Source of the DNA: Cohaesibacter marisflavi
GTDB lineage: Bacteria; Pseudomonadota; Alphaproteobacteria; Rhizobiales; Cohaesibacteraceae
NCBI RefSeq assembly: GCF_900115225.1
Contig: NZ_FOVR01000001.1
Coordinates: forward strand, 434,001-498,000
Direction of reading: 5' to 3'
Length of the DNA: 64,000 nt
Of this stretch, positions 28,421 to 37,613 are shown one piece after another (the first letter of the stretch is position 1; each line of letters opens with the position of its first letter). A model generated the notes under the pieces. That model made no database searches and was not told the origin of the DNA. It worked only from the letters and a program-made list of their open reading frames with translations. Position numbers and translations under genes: made by a program.

Positions 28421-29389
28421 ATGAAAGACATGAAACCACCCGTCGAAATGTCTCCTGCTTGCGCGGCAACAGAACGGCATTGGCAGGAACTCAGCCGCAA
28501 GAGGCGCCGCTATACCCTTCTTTCCGTTGGCATTCTACTTGTTGCGCTGTTCGGTTCGCTCTGGTTTGCCAATGAGACCAACGCGGGCAAATTTTTCGAT
28601 CGACTTCCCTATTTCTTCGACTTTTTCGGCGACATGATCCCGCGCGACGGATGGGAAATCTGGCGTGCCCTGTTTGATTTGCCCTCGCCCTATTTTGACG
28701 GCAGCCTGAAGTTCAATTATCCGGACGGTCGGGTCTATCTCATCGGTTCGCTCTACATGCCCGAATATGTCTACAAGATGCTTGAGACGATCAATATCGC
28801 GATTTTCTCAACGCTTATTGGCTTTTTCCTGGGCTTTATTCTCTGCTTCCTTGCAGCAAGCAACCTGACGACGAAAAAATGGCTGCGCTTTGTCGTGCGC
28901 CGCATCCTTGAAATACTGCGTGCCTTCCCTGAAATCGTAATTGCCGGTTTCTTTGTGGCTGTGCTGACAATCGGGGCTGTGCCAGCGATGATCGCGGTTG
29001 CTATCCATACCATCGGGTCGCTGGGCAAGATGTTCTTCGAAGTGGTCGAGAATGCCGACATGAAGGCCGACGAGGGGCTTCAGGCCGTGGGCGCCAATTG
29101 GGTCGAGCGCGTCTGGTTCGGCATCGTGCCGCAGGTGCTGCCAAACTTCCTGTCCTATGCTTTGCTGCGGTTGGAAATCAATGTGCGTGCCTCCACCATC
29201 ATTGGTGCTGTTGGCGGCGGCGGCATTGGCGAGGCGCTGCGTCTCTCCATCTCGCGTGGCCATGAAGCAAAGACGCTGGCAATCGTCCTGCTGCTCTTTG
29301 TTACGATCATCGCCATCGATCAGTTCTCTGCCTGGCTGCGCAAAAAGATTGTCGGCAATCAGGCCTTTGCCTTTGGCGCAAGCGCGTAA
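28421..29389 (+). CDS. phnE: Phosphonate ABC transporter permease, first PhnE
   Basis: Inner-membrane permease of 322 residues. It has one N-terminal helix (YTLLSVGILLVALFGSLWFA) and five more in the C-terminal two-thirds. The conserved EAA-type loop with the PhnE end GAVGGGGIGEALRLSIS is present. It pairs with the second phnE, 14 bp downstream. Two PhnE proteins per system is common in alphaproteobacteria. Confidence 0.92.
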   Translation: MKDMKPPVEMSPACAATERHWQELSRKRRRYTLLSVGILLVALFGSLWFANETNAGKFFDRLPYFFDFFGDMIPRDGWEIWRALFDLPSPYFDGSLKFNYPDGRVYLIGSLYMPEYVYKMLETINIAIFSTLIGFFLGFILCFLAASNLTTKKWLRFVVRRILEILRAFPEIVIAGFFVAVLTIGAVPAMIAVAIHTIGSLGKMFFEVVENADMKADEGLQAVGANWVERVWFGIVPQVLPNFLSYALLRLEINVRASTIIGAVGGGGIGEALRLSISRGHEAKTLAIVLLLFVTIIAIDQFSAWLRKKIVGNQAFAFGASA

Positions 29390-29403
29390 CGGGAGATTTC
29401 ACC

Positions 29404-30972
29404 ATGAACACGATTGCTGCCTCACCCATGCAACCTGATATGCAAGAGATGATCGCGCGTTATCCGGCGGTCTTCAAGCCGAGTTTTTTCAAGCGGTTCC
29501 GTGGTCTGATCATATTTATTGCCGTGATCATCTATGCCTTTGTCGGCTCCAGCTTTCTGCATATCGGCAAGGTGATTTCCAATGGCAACTGGGATATCGC
29601 CGGTGCTTATCTCGCCGACTGGATCTCTTATGAAGCCCGACCTGATATCAAGTTCGAGAACGACTATCTCAGCATCGAATTTCCGCGTTTCTCCGCTTTA
29701 GGCAAGGACCCGCATCCTGACTGGATCGTCGAATCCCAAGAAACAAAGGAGATCATGCCTGAGGTGGAACAGTATGAATCTGCCGCTCCTGCGCAGGCTT
29801 TCTCCTTTATGGCTCCGGATGCACCAACGGCGGAAAAACCCGCCGAGCCCGCCAAGCCAGCGTCAAGTTTCAGCTTCATGGCTGCGGATGCCCCGACGGC
29901 CGAGAACCCATCTGATGTCGGTGGAGCAAGTCAAGAGGCCAAGGCCGAGATCAAGACAGTGACCACCAAGGCCGAGGTTTCCATCGGCCCGGCCCATGTC
30001 ACTGTGATACCGGGTTTGGTGACCATCACCAAGGGTGATGAGACGTTGGTCATCGATGTGGAGCGGGACAAGGCTGTTCATCCGCGCGGCCAATTGCCCA
30101 GCTGGGCCCAGCAGAAATATGAAAATGAAAAGGTCGTCGCCCGTTTCGGCTTTGATGGCCGCGTCGAAGTGCAAGACTATAAGGTCAAGGTGCATCACCG
30201 CTTTCTGGGGTGGGAAAATTTCATCTTCGATACCAATTCGCCCTTCTGGAAGAAGAGTGCGGGGGAGGTGTTCAGCCTTATTATGTCCGGCGATCGGATC
30301 GACCCAGAGCAATCCAACTTCATGCTGGCTATAGACAATATCCTCAACAATGGCGAGTGGCAGCATGGGGATGTCTGGCTCAAACTGATGCAGACCATAG
30401 TCATGGCCTTTGTCGGTACGCTCTTTGCTTCCATCATTGCCTTTCCCCTGTCGTTTCTTGCGGCTAGAAATGTCACGCCGAACCGCTTTCTCAATCAGGT
30501 CATCAAGCGCTTTTTCGACTTCCAGCGCTCGGTTGATATGCTCATCTGGGCTTTGTTCTTCACCCGTGCTTTCGGACCGGGGCCGCTGGCTGGCATCTCG
30601 GCAATCTTCTTTACCGACACCGGAACATTGGGCAAACTGAACGCGGAAACTCTCGAGAATATCGACGACAAGCAGCGCGAGGGGATCAAGTCGCTTGGAG
30701 CCAGCCCGGTTCTGGTGCAGCGTTATGGTGTTGTGCCTCAGGTGCTGCCGGTGTTCCTGTCCCAGTCGCTCTATTTCTGGGAATCCAACACCCGCTCGGC
30801 CACGATCATCGGCGCGGTCGGCGCAGGCGGCATCGGCCTCAAACTCTGGGAAGCCATGCGCACCAATCAGGATTGGGAGAATGTGTTCTACATGGTCATT
30901 CTCATTCTGATTGTGGTCTATGTGTTCGATACCATCTCCAACAAGCTGCGCACCAAGCTGACGAAGGGCTAG
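29404..30972 (+). CDS. phnE: Phosphonate ABC transporter permease, long second PhnE with repeat insert
   Basis: PhnE-family permease of 522 residues, well above the usual length. After one N-terminal helix (LIIFIAVIIYAFVGSSFL, about residues 35-52) there is a long, probably periplasmic, region to about residue 310. It includes two copies of a 14-residue repeat, FSFMAPDAPTAEKP (133-146) and FSFMAADAPTAENP (156-169), joined by a proline/alanine linker. The permease core follows, ending in GAVGAGGIGLKLWEAMR. The insert is absent from the partner PhnE. The core supports transport; the role of the insert is unknown. Confidence 0.9.
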   Translation: MNTIAASPMQPDMQEMIARYPAVFKPSFFKRFRGLIIFIAVIIYAFVGSSFLHIGKVISNGNWDIAGAYLADWISYEARPDIKFENDYLSIEFPRFSALGKDPHPDWIVESQETKEIMPEVEQYESAAPAQAFSFMAPDAPTAEKPAEPAKPASSFSFMAADAPTAENPSDVGGASQEAKAEIKTVTTKAEVSIGPAHVTVIPGLVTITKGDETLVIDVERDKAVHPRGQLPSWAQQKYENEKVVARFGFDGRVEVQDYKVKVHHRFLGWENFIFDTNSPFWKKSAGEVFSLIMSGDRIDPEQSNFMLAIDNILNNGEWQHGDVWLKLMQTIVMAFVGTLFASIIAFPLSFLAARNVTPNRFLNQVIKRFFDFQRSVDMLIWALFFTRAFGPGPLAGISAIFFTDTGTLGKLNAETLENIDDKQREGIKSLGASPVLVQRYGVVPQVLPVFLSQSLYFWESNTRSATIIGAVGAGGIGLKLWEAMRTNQDWENVFYMVILILIVVYVFDTISNKLRTKLTKG

Positions 30973-31090
30973 TCCGGCCTCTTCATCACCCGCAAGCAAA
31001 CAACACGCGATTTGGGCAATCGGAAAATCGCCCCAATCGACCTTCAGAGTCGCTTCTCTGATCCAATACCCAGCCTAAGGAAGATGTCCC

Positions 31091-31780
31091 GTGCCACGCT
31101 ACGCCATTTTTTTTGTTCCCCTCGCAGAAGATCCTCTCAACAGCGCCGCCGCCGACTGGCTGGGCAGGGACGTGTTCTCCGGTGCGAGCGTGGCGCGCCC
31201 TTCGCTGGTGGATGGCATAGACCTTGAACAATTCGACGCACTGACCGCATCGGCCAGACGCTACGGCTTCCACGGCACGCTCAAGGCTCCGTTCGCGCTG
31301 GCCGAGGGCAAAAGCATCGAAGAGCTGGAAACGAAGTTGGAGGCCTACTGCAAGACACTGAAGCCCTTCACCTTACCCAGATTTGAGGTTGGCCAACTGG
31401 GGGCTTTCTTTGCCCTGCGCCCCAGTGAGCCTTCCGAGCCGCTCAAGAGACTTGCTTCCAATCTTGTGCAGGATTTTGACGCCTTTCGTGCGCCTCTTGA
31501 AGAAAAAGACATTGTACGCCGTAATCCCGACAAGCTGACAAAAAGTCAGCGCGACAATCTGTTTTCATGGGGCTACCCCTACATATTCGATGATTTCCGC
31601 TTTCACATGACCCTCACCAATCCTGTGCCCGATGCCCTTGCGCCCGCATTCCATTCTGCGCTCGTGGCGCATTTTGCCTCCCATATCGAAGAGCCAAGGG
31701 AAGTGCTCTCGCTGGCACTGTATGAAGAACCGGAGCAGGGCGGCTTCTTCACGGTTCGACGACAAATACGGATTGGCTAG
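31091..31780 (+). CDS. DUF1045 phosphonate-operon protein, 2H phosphoesterase superfamily
   Basis: A 229-residue protein of the DUF1045 family, found almost only in phn operons. Two H-x-T motifs of the 2H phosphodiesterase fold are visible: FHGTLKAPF near residue 60 and FHMTLTNPV near residue 177. PhnP, the cyclic phosphate phosphodiesterase of the pathway, is not in this locus, so DUF1045 probably opens the ribose 1,2-cyclic phosphate instead (inferred). It starts at GTG 31091 after AAGGAAG. Confidence 0.87.
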   Translation: MPRYAIFFVPLAEDPLNSAAADWLGRDVFSGASVARPSLVDGIDLEQFDALTASARRYGFHGTLKAPFALAEGKSIEELETKLEAYCKTLKPFTLPRFEVGQLGAFFALRPSEPSEPLKRLASNLVQDFDAFRAPLEEKDIVRRNPDKLTKSQRDNLFSWGYPYIFDDFRFHMTLTNPVPDALAPAFHSALVAHFASHIEEPREVLSLALYEEPEQGGFFTVRRQIRIG

Positions 31781-31816
31781 ATCTGCCGCAGGTTTGCTGC
31801 CAAAGGAATTTTGCAA

Positions 31817-32971
31817 ATGAAGAACGAATTGCTTTTGAAGAATGCCACGATCGTCATGCGCGACGAGATCGTCAAAGGGTCCGTGCATGTCAAAGACGGC
31901 ATGATTGATGATATCGCCGAAGGAGCGCTGAGCGCCGCATTGGACAGAACCGCTGAAGATATGGAAGGTGATTTCCTGCTGCCCGGTTTCGTCGAATTGC
32001 ACACGGATCACGTCGAGGGCCATTATGCCCCACGTCCGAAAGTGCGCTGGAGTGCCATGGCGGCGGTGCTCTCTCATGATGCGCAAATCGCAACATCCGG
32101 TATCACCACGGTGTTTGATGCCTTGCGCGTTGGTATCGATCATGATGCCGATCTTTCCTATGACGACATGAAGACCATGGCTGATGCCTTTCAGCGTGGC
32201 GTGGAAGAAGACACCTTGAGGGCGGACCACTTTATCCATCTTCGCTGTGAAGTCTCTGCCGATGATTGCCTGACCGCCTTTCACCAGTTTGACAAATATG
32301 ACCTGATCAAGCTGGTCTCCGTTATGGATCATGCCCCCGGTCAACGCCAGTTTGTCGATATCGAGCAATATGCTGTCTATTACAAAGGCAAACTGAAGAT
32401 GTCCGATCAGGACTTCCGAGAGATGTGCGAGCGGCGCTCGGCCGCTTCCGAGCGCAATTCTGATCGCCATCGCACGGAAATCGCCGATATTTGTCGTGAG
32501 CGCGGCGTTATTCTGGCCTCCCACGATGATGCAACCATCGCACATGTAGAAGAGTCCGTGCGCCATGATGTGCATGTGGCGGAGTTCCCCACCACGATTG
32601 AGGCCGCCAAGGCTTCCCATCAGGCCGGGCTTGCCGTATTGATGGGCGCGCCCAATATCGTGCGCGGCGGCTCTCATTCGGGAAACATCGCTGCAAGCGA
32701 TCTGGTTGATCTGGGGGTGCTCGATATTCTGTCTTCGGACTATATCCCATTCTCACTGGTGCAGGCCGTGTTCCGTTTGGCCGATCAGGACAAGAAGCTG
32801 AGCCTGCCCGAGGCAGTCCGTCTTATCTCCGATACGCCCGCCAAGGCTGTGGGGCTCGATGATCGCGGGGCACTTGAAGTCGGCAAGCGGGGCGATATGG
32901 TGCGCGTGAAAAAGTCGCGAAACACGCCTGTCATCCGTCAGGTCTGGCGCACGGGATCAAGAGTTGCCTGA
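31817..32971 (+). CDS. phnM: Ribose triphosphonate diphosphohydrolase PhnM
   Basis: Amidohydrolase-superfamily enzyme of 384 residues that removes pyrophosphate from alpha-D-ribose 1-alkylphosphonate 5-triphosphate. Metal-binding HTDHVEGH (ELHTDHVEGHYAPRP), ILASHDDATIAHVE and the aspartate in ILSSDYIPFSL are all present. The ATG at 31817 follows AAAGGA and is preferred to TTG 31811. It lies between DUF1045 and phnN. Confidence 0.94.
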   Translation: MKNELLLKNATIVMRDEIVKGSVHVKDGMIDDIAEGALSAALDRTAEDMEGDFLLPGFVELHTDHVEGHYAPRPKVRWSAMAAVLSHDAQIATSGITTVFDALRVGIDHDADLSYDDMKTMADAFQRGVEEDTLRADHFIHLRCEVSADDCLTAFHQFDKYDLIKLVSVMDHAPGQRQFVDIEQYAVYYKGKLKMSDQDFREMCERRSAASERNSDRHRTEIADICRERGVILASHDDATIAHVEESVRHDVHVAEFPTTIEAAKASHQAGLAVLMGAPNIVRGGSHSGNIAASDLVDLGVLDILSSDYIPFSLVQAVFRLADQDKKLSLPEAVRLISDTPAKAVGLDDRGALEVGKRGDMVRVKKSRNTPVIRQVWRTGSRVA

Positions 32972-33015
32972 GCGAAATATGGTCAGCGAGACGAATAAGA
33001 CATGGGGGAGTGGCA

Positions 33016-33624
33016 ATGGTGATCCAAGATAGCAAAGAGGTGACCTCTCATTCTGCTGGCGCTCTCGTTCTGCTCGTCGGCCCGAGTGGATCGGGCAAGG
33101 ACAGCCTTCTGGCCTATGCGCGCGAAAAGCTTCTGGATGATCCCCGTATTCTTTTTGTACGACGTTGCATCACCCGCAAGGACGGAGATCCAAGCGAAGA
33201 ACACGAGAGCATGAGTGTAGCAGAATTTCAAAAAGCCGAATTGCAGGGGCGCTTCGTTATCTCGTGGGGCGCTCATGGTCTCTATTATGGCCTGCCAGTT
33301 TCATTACTTGACCACATGGCCGCTGGAGGCGTTGCCATCGCCAATGGATCTCGCAAAACCATCCCGATCTTAAAAGAGCAATTCCCGCAGCTAAGGGTAA
33401 TCAATCTGACCGTTGCACCGGATATCCTTGCCAGACGGCTTGCGCAACGGGGCCGGGAGAGTGCTGAAGAAATTGAAAGACGACTGGCTCGAACCGCAGA
33501 GCTATCCACTGATCCGCTTTTTGGTGATGAGACCACGCATCTGGACAATTCTGGCCCACTGGACATTGCAGGTGATGCACTTGTCACAATGGTCACGCGT
33601 TTGGCCAACGAGCAGAGCGTTTAA
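33016..33624 (+). CDS. phnN: Ribose 1,5-bisphosphate phosphokinase
   Basis: Guanylate-kinase-like enzyme of 202 residues that phosphorylates ribose 1,5-bisphosphate to PRPP, recovering the C-P lyase by-product. The P-loop is LVGPSGSGKDSL. The arginine-rich FVRRCITRKDG and WGAHGLYYGLP segments match PhnN. The ATG at 33016 follows GGGGGAG at 33004-33010. Its last four bases overlap a convergent gene. Confidence 0.92.
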   Translation: MVIQDSKEVTSHSAGALVLLVGPSGSGKDSLLAYAREKLLDDPRILFVRRCITRKDGDPSEEHESMSVAEFQKAELQGRFVISWGAHGLYYGLPVSLLDHMAAGGVAIANGSRKTIPILKEQFPQLRVINLTVAPDILARRLAQRGRESAEEIERRLARTAELSTDPLFGDETTHLDNSGPLDIAGDALVTMVTRLANEQSV

Positions 33625-34235
33625 TCCTGCCCTTGCATGAAGTTTTGCCGGGCTGGAGCTGTCGAAAAATGTTGGCTGATCACGTCTTTTATTGTTTCGG
33701 CATTGTCTAGTGCGCGCAGCATTATGGGGCCCATAGGACGATCAGTATCGCGCCTGTTCTTGTGTTCAAACAGCAATTCAAGATCATGCACCAATCCGTT
33801 GGGCTTGAGGGACGCACGTGACAGCCAGTAGTCGTCCTTTTGAACAAGGAGCCTGTCGGAGCCTCCCGGCAGGACAATAAGCTTCTTGTCGGTCAGAATA
33901 TAGCGAACCTGTCTGGCTGCGAAAGGCGGTGCTTTCAATCGGAAATAACAGCGAGCCAAATGGAGCCACGCATACCCTGTGATCCAGAAAGCAATCGCCA
34001 TGAGGGCGATGGCAATCGGTCGGTCCGATGATCCATCTTTGAGAGATGGGTGCTTGAGAATGAGCAAAATTGAACAGACGCTGGTTACAAAAGTGACTAC
34101 CAGCATGATGCGAAACCAGACCCTGTGGCGTTGTGGGCGTTCGGCAAGATCCCAGTTGGGCGATGCTAGCCATTCAATGCGATCATCCCCGATAAGCGAT
34201 CCGATAACCGGGTCTCCCTTCGACAGTCTATTCAT
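33621..34235 (-). CDS. Membrane protein with bacterial PH-like domain
   Basis: A 204-residue protein. Two membrane helices (about residues 42-61 and 74-95) are followed by a cytoplasmic beta-rich domain beginning VRYILTDKKLIVL, the pattern of bacterial PH (bPH) domains. The tail includes LELLFEHKNRRDTDRPMGP. Function unknown. It is convergent with phnN, overlapping it by four bases, and not part of the phn operon. Confidence 0.7.
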   Translation of the reverse strand: MNRLSKGDPVIGSLIGDDRIEWLASPNWDLAERPQRHRVWFRIMLVVTFVTSVCSILLILKHPSLKDGSSDRPIAIALMAIAFWITGYAWLHLARCYFRLKAPPFAARQVRYILTDKKLIVLPGGSDRLLVQKDDYWLSRASLKPNGLVHDLELLFEHKNRRDTDRPMGPIMLRALDNAETIKDVISQHFSTAPARQNFMQGQD

Positions 34236-34590
34236 TCATTCACTCGTATGGCCCGGTTCATTCTTGCAGCTCGGCGGATCATTAGATCTGGCGTTTCCCG
34301 TATGCAGACTTTCATGCGGCATTGAGCGGGATGAGCATCAGCTGCGAATTCTTATCACTTTGAATTATTACAAAAATTACCATTTTTGTTCGCTAAAGAC
34401 CACAATGTGATGCAATTAATGCTAATATTCATATTTAATATTCAGAAATATTTTAGAGATGATCTAATGTTGATGCTGTATCTTATAATGACGTTGCTTA
34501 TTGGTTGGCAGTTGCAATAAACAACAAACTTGGCGCTGTCAGAAAGACTCTCCCAACCCCTTTTCTATTCCACTCGCTCAGTCAAAGAAA
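34236..34590. other. AT-rich intergenic stretch without a recognisable gene
   Basis: The 355 bp between the membrane-protein start and the next terminator are notably AT-rich (around 34340-34520) compared with flanking genes. Only very short frames are present. Promoters for the minus-strand membrane protein should lie at its left end. No repeat or RNA gene was recognised. Confidence 0.4.
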
Positions 34591-34618
34591 AGCCCTGAAG
34601 CAAGGCTGCATCAGGGCT
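34591..34618 (-). terminator. Terminator of the long minus-strand catabolic operon
   Basis: Stem AGCCCTGA (34591-34598) / TCAGGGCT (34611-34618), 12-nt loop. On the minus strand it is followed by TTTTCTTTG, a good U-tract. It lies 32 bp after the SDR stop, closing the operon that begins near 47.1 kb. Confidence 0.75.
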
Positions 34619-34649
34619 CTTTATCTCATGAGAAATTTGGGGGACAGGC

Positions 34650-35420
34650 CTAGAGGCCCTTGATCATGCCGCCATCAACGCGAAGCATGGAGCCGGTAAC
34701 AAAGCTTGCCTGCTCAGAGCAAAGAAAGGTAACCACGGCGCCGAACTCTTCTGGTTTGCCATAACGGCCCGCCGGAATGGTTGCACGGGAAGCTGCCTTG
34801 ACGGCTTCCACATCCTGTCCGGATTTCTTCGCTTTGCCAGCATCAAGCTCCGCCAGACGGTCAGTTGCGATGCGGCCTGGCAGAACCATGTTGACGGTGA
34901 TACCTGCGGAAGCCACTTCGCTAGCCAAGGTCTTGGACCAGCCCGCAATAGCACCGCGGACACCGTTGGAGAGCGCGAGGTTCGGGATTGGATTGACGAT
35001 ACCTGACGAGCCTATGGTCACAACGCGGCCCCAGCCTTTTTCGCTCATGGCTTCCAGCGCCTTGTCGGTGATGGCAAACATCGGGATTGCCATAGCGTTG
35101 AAAGCTGCCTGCCAGGAGACTGTGCTCTGGCCCTTGGCAGGACCAGCTGCCGGACCGCCACAGTTGTTGACCAGAATGTCGACAGGGTCTTTATCCAGCA
35201 GTGCAATGATGGCAGCGACAGAGGCTTCATCCGTCATGTCGAGCGTAACCGTGCTCACCTTATCCTTAAGCGCGTCTGGCAGGCCCTTTGGCAAAGCGCC
35301 AGAGCGAGAGGCTGCAATGACATCCGCGCCTTCTTCTGCCAGCAAAATGGCAGAGGCTGCACCCAAGCCGCGGCTTGCGCCCAGCACGAGCGCGCGTTTT
35401 CCTGTAAGACCGAAATCCAT
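34650..35420 (-). CDS. SDR-family NAD(P)-dependent oxidoreductase
   Basis: Short-chain dehydrogenase of 256 residues. The cofactor motif is LVLGASRGLGAA, the NNAG equivalent is VNNCGGP, the catalytic serine lies in TIGSSGIVNP, and the C-terminus GSMLRVDGGMIKGL is typical. The usual YxxxK appears altered (LALSNGVRGAIAGWSKTLA): the tyrosine position is replaced by serine/asparagine, as in some 3-oxoacyl-ACP-reductase-like members. Start MDFGLTGKRA overlaps the upstream dapA-like stop. Last gene of the long operon. Substrate unknown. Confidence 0.85.
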   Translation of the reverse strand: MDFGLTGKRALVLGASRGLGAASAILLAEEGADVIAASRSGALPKGLPDALKDKVSTVTLDMTDEASVAAIIALLDKDPVDILVNNCGGPAAGPAKGQSTVSWQAAFNAMAIPMFAITDKALEAMSEKGWGRVVTIGSSGIVNPIPNLALSNGVRGAIAGWSKTLASEVASAGITVNMVLPGRIATDRLAELDAGKAKKSGQDVEAVKAASRATIPAGRYGKPEEFGAVVTFLCSEQASFVTGSMLRVDGGMIKGL

Positions 35421-36346
35421 CAGCCAAGCTCCTTCAATCTTTTTTCCTGCCGAGCGATAATACGATCCACTTCGGCTTTTGCTGCGGCCGTCAAGCCCTT
35501 GCCCGGTTTGCGCATGGCTTCGGAGGCGATGACGCCGCGTTTCTGCAACACATATTTGCGTACAGCGAGGCCAAGGCCCGGCTGTTGTTCGTAGCATACC
35601 AGAGGTAGATAGGCATCATAGATGTCTTGTGCACGGTCTATGTCGCCTTTTTCAGCATAGGCAACCACATCTCTGAGCATTTCGATATAGGCAAAACCGG
35701 TCATGGCACCATTGGCGCCGCGCGCCATGGCTTCCGGCAAGAAGAGGGCGCCATTGCCGCAGAGAATGGAAATCGGTCGGCGTCCACCTTTTTCAGCTTC
35801 CCGCACAGCGGTGACCTTCTCCAGCCCCGGCCAGTCTTCATGCTTGAGCATGACTATCTGTTCATTCTGCGCCAGAATGGTGTTGAGCGTATCAGTGGAG
35901 ATGTTCACACCTGTGGTGTGCGGAAAGTCCTGCAAAACAACCGGTACCCCGGCGCCCGCAGCCTCACAGGCATTGCCATAATAGGCAATGATCTGCTCAT
36001 TGGTCTTAAGGTTGCCCGGAGGTGCGATCATAACGCCCGCTGCGCCCAGATCCATAGCTTTTTTCGACAATTCGGCAACGGCGGCAAGACCGGGTGCGGA
36101 TACGCCGACCACTATGGGGGCACCATTGGCGCGCTTGATCACGCGCTCGGCGATGGTGACTGCCTCGGACTGCACCATTTTGGGAGCTTCTCCCATCATG
36201 CCGAGCACGGTGATGCCGGTGGAGCCTTTTTCGAGGTAAAAATCAGTCGCGCGATCCAGACTATCGAAGTCGATGGCGCCCTGATCATCGAATGGTGTGA
36301 CCGAAATGGCGAAAACACCTTTGGTGTCACTGCTAAGAAGCGTCAT
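35420..36346 (-). CDS. DapA/NAL-family lyase (dihydrodipicolinate synthase-like)
   Basis: A 308-residue class I aldolase/lyase fold protein. Family features are SVTPFDDQGAIDFDSL, ITVLGMMGEAPKM (GxxGE), VVGVSAPGL, and the pocket VVLQDFPHTTGV. The Schiff-base lysine is expected in IVMLKHEDWPG. The tail of about 300 residues ends in KRLKEL. It could cleave or form a keto acid derived from the operon's substrate; lysine biosynthesis is unlikely in this context. The ATG at 36346 follows AAAGGAAG. Overlaps the SDR gene at ATGA. Confidence 0.85.
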   Translation of the reverse strand: MTLLSSDTKGVFAISVTPFDDQGAIDFDSLDRATDFYLEKGSTGITVLGMMGEAPKMVQSEAVTIAERVIKRANGAPIVVGVSAPGLAAVAELSKKAMDLGAAGVMIAPPGNLKTNEQIIAYYGNACEAAGAGVPVVLQDFPHTTGVNISTDTLNTILAQNEQIVMLKHEDWPGLEKVTAVREAEKGGRRPISILCGNGALFLPEAMARGANGAMTGFAYIEMLRDVVAYAEKGDIDRAQDIYDAYLPLVCYEQQPGLGLAVRKYVLQKRGVIASEAMRKPGKGLTAAAKAEVDRIIARQEKRLKELG

Positions 36347-36365
36347 GTTTCTTCCTTTCTGACCA

Positions 36366-37496
36366 TTATTTGACAAAGAGTTTTCGGGGGAAATTGGTCA
36401 GTCTTTCATAGCCCGTTTCCGTGATGGCGATGGTTTCGGACATGCCGTAGCCGCTTGCCAGAAGATAGGTGTGGAAGGTCTGGCCCGGTTCGAATTTCCA
36501 TGTGCAACTTGGTTCTGCCTCAAGAGGTTCGCCACCATTTGGCTGCAACAGAAGGCCGACCGAATAGAAGGTCTTGTTGGTGTAGGTTTCGCGCAGGCCT
36601 GCAGAAAGGATGCCATCGCGATAGATGCTGTCTGGCACTGTTGCTGCCACACCCGGACGCACTTCCGCAAGAGCGGCGTCCTGAATGGCGATCAGTTTCT
36701 CTACGATGGCGTGATCATTATCTTTTGCCGGAGCGATACGGATCGGGCGCATGAAGCGGGCATGATAGTGATGCACGTTCGGCGTCACCTCGATCTGCAC
36801 GATGTCGCCTTCTTCCAGAACTCGGTCAGAATAACCTCCATGCAGGTGGAAGGCACGTTCGCCCGAGGACATCACACCGGGGCCGGGTAGGTCGGAGCCA
36901 GCGCGGATCATGGCTGCGCAAATCTGTGCGGCCATTTCGCGTTCGGAAACGCCGACTTCGGAAGAGTCGATGGCGGCCTGCATGCCCGCTTCAGCGGCCT
37001 TGGCTGCAAGGCGTTGATAGGCGATCTCGGCTGGGGATTTGATGAGGCGCATGGTCGGGGCCAAGGCACTCTCGTCCTGCCAGATGATGCCCGGCAACGC
37101 AGAATTGAGATAGTCAAACCGCCCTGCAGACAGAGGCCATGCAGAAAGCTCGATACCCAGTTTGGCGGTGTCGCCCATGCGGCTCCTGATCGCGTCTGCG
37201 GCCACTTTCATACGGTCGTCACTGTCAGTCCACATTACGCGGTCGGCAAAGACACACGTGGTGTCGAGATAATACTCCTCGACATCGCGACAAAAGAGCG
37301 TTGGCTCGCCGTCCGCCGGGATGATGGCAAATTGCAGCGTTCCATAGGCGCGGGTGAAATAGCCGGTGACCCAGGTGACGGTTTCGGGCAGAAAGGCAAT
37401 GAGTCCGTCCAGATCGCGTCTTTTCAGTTCAGTTTGGACGCGTGCAAGACGGGCGAGATATTCCTCGCGTTCGAACCAATAAGCAGGTGTAGGCAT
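36366..37496 (-). CDS. M24-family (creatinase/aminopeptidase P-like) hydrolase without canonical metal site, copy 1
   Basis: A 376-residue pita-bread-fold protein with the creatinase N-terminal domain (WVTGYFTRAYGTLQFAI). In M24 metalloenzymes two aspartates, a histidine and two glutamates bind metal. Here the first motif reads IVQIEVTPNVHHYHARFMR, giving E and A at the aspartate positions. The GHG motif is replaced by SVGLLLQPNGG. Creatinase likewise works without metal. The ATG at 37496 follows AAGGAG. The protein probably cleaves a C-N bond in a small amide. It is not a close match to copies 2 and 3. Confidence 0.82.
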   Translation of the reverse strand: MPTPAYWFEREEYLARLARVQTELKRRDLDGLIAFLPETVTWVTGYFTRAYGTLQFAIIPADGEPTLFCRDVEEYYLDTTCVFADRVMWTDSDDRMKVAADAIRSRMGDTAKLGIELSAWPLSAGRFDYLNSALPGIIWQDESALAPTMRLIKSPAEIAYQRLAAKAAEAGMQAAIDSSEVGVSEREMAAQICAAMIRAGSDLPGPGVMSSGERAFHLHGGYSDRVLEEGDIVQIEVTPNVHHYHARFMRPIRIAPAKDNDHAIVEKLIAIQDAALAEVRPGVAATVPDSIYRDGILSAGLRETYTNKTFYSVGLLLQPNGGEPLEAEPSCTWKFEPGQTFHTYLLASGYGMSETIAITETGYERLTNFPRKLFVK

Positions 37497-37613
37497 GTAA
37501 AATCTCCTTGAGAGGGCCGAACCCGGCGGATGTGCCACCGGCATCAGATCTCAAATTTGGCAATGAAGTACCCAGTCAGAACAGGGCAAACAATTTCCAG
37601 TTGGCCCGAAGGG

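Noticed and set aside
29863-30999. 378-codon minus-strand frame opposite phnE2
   Set aside because: Composition and content are those of an antisense shadow; no domain recognised.
34467-34520. 17-codon hydrophobic peptide frame MLMLYLIMTLLIGWQLQ
   Set aside because: No ribosome site; expected by chance in AT-rich DNA.
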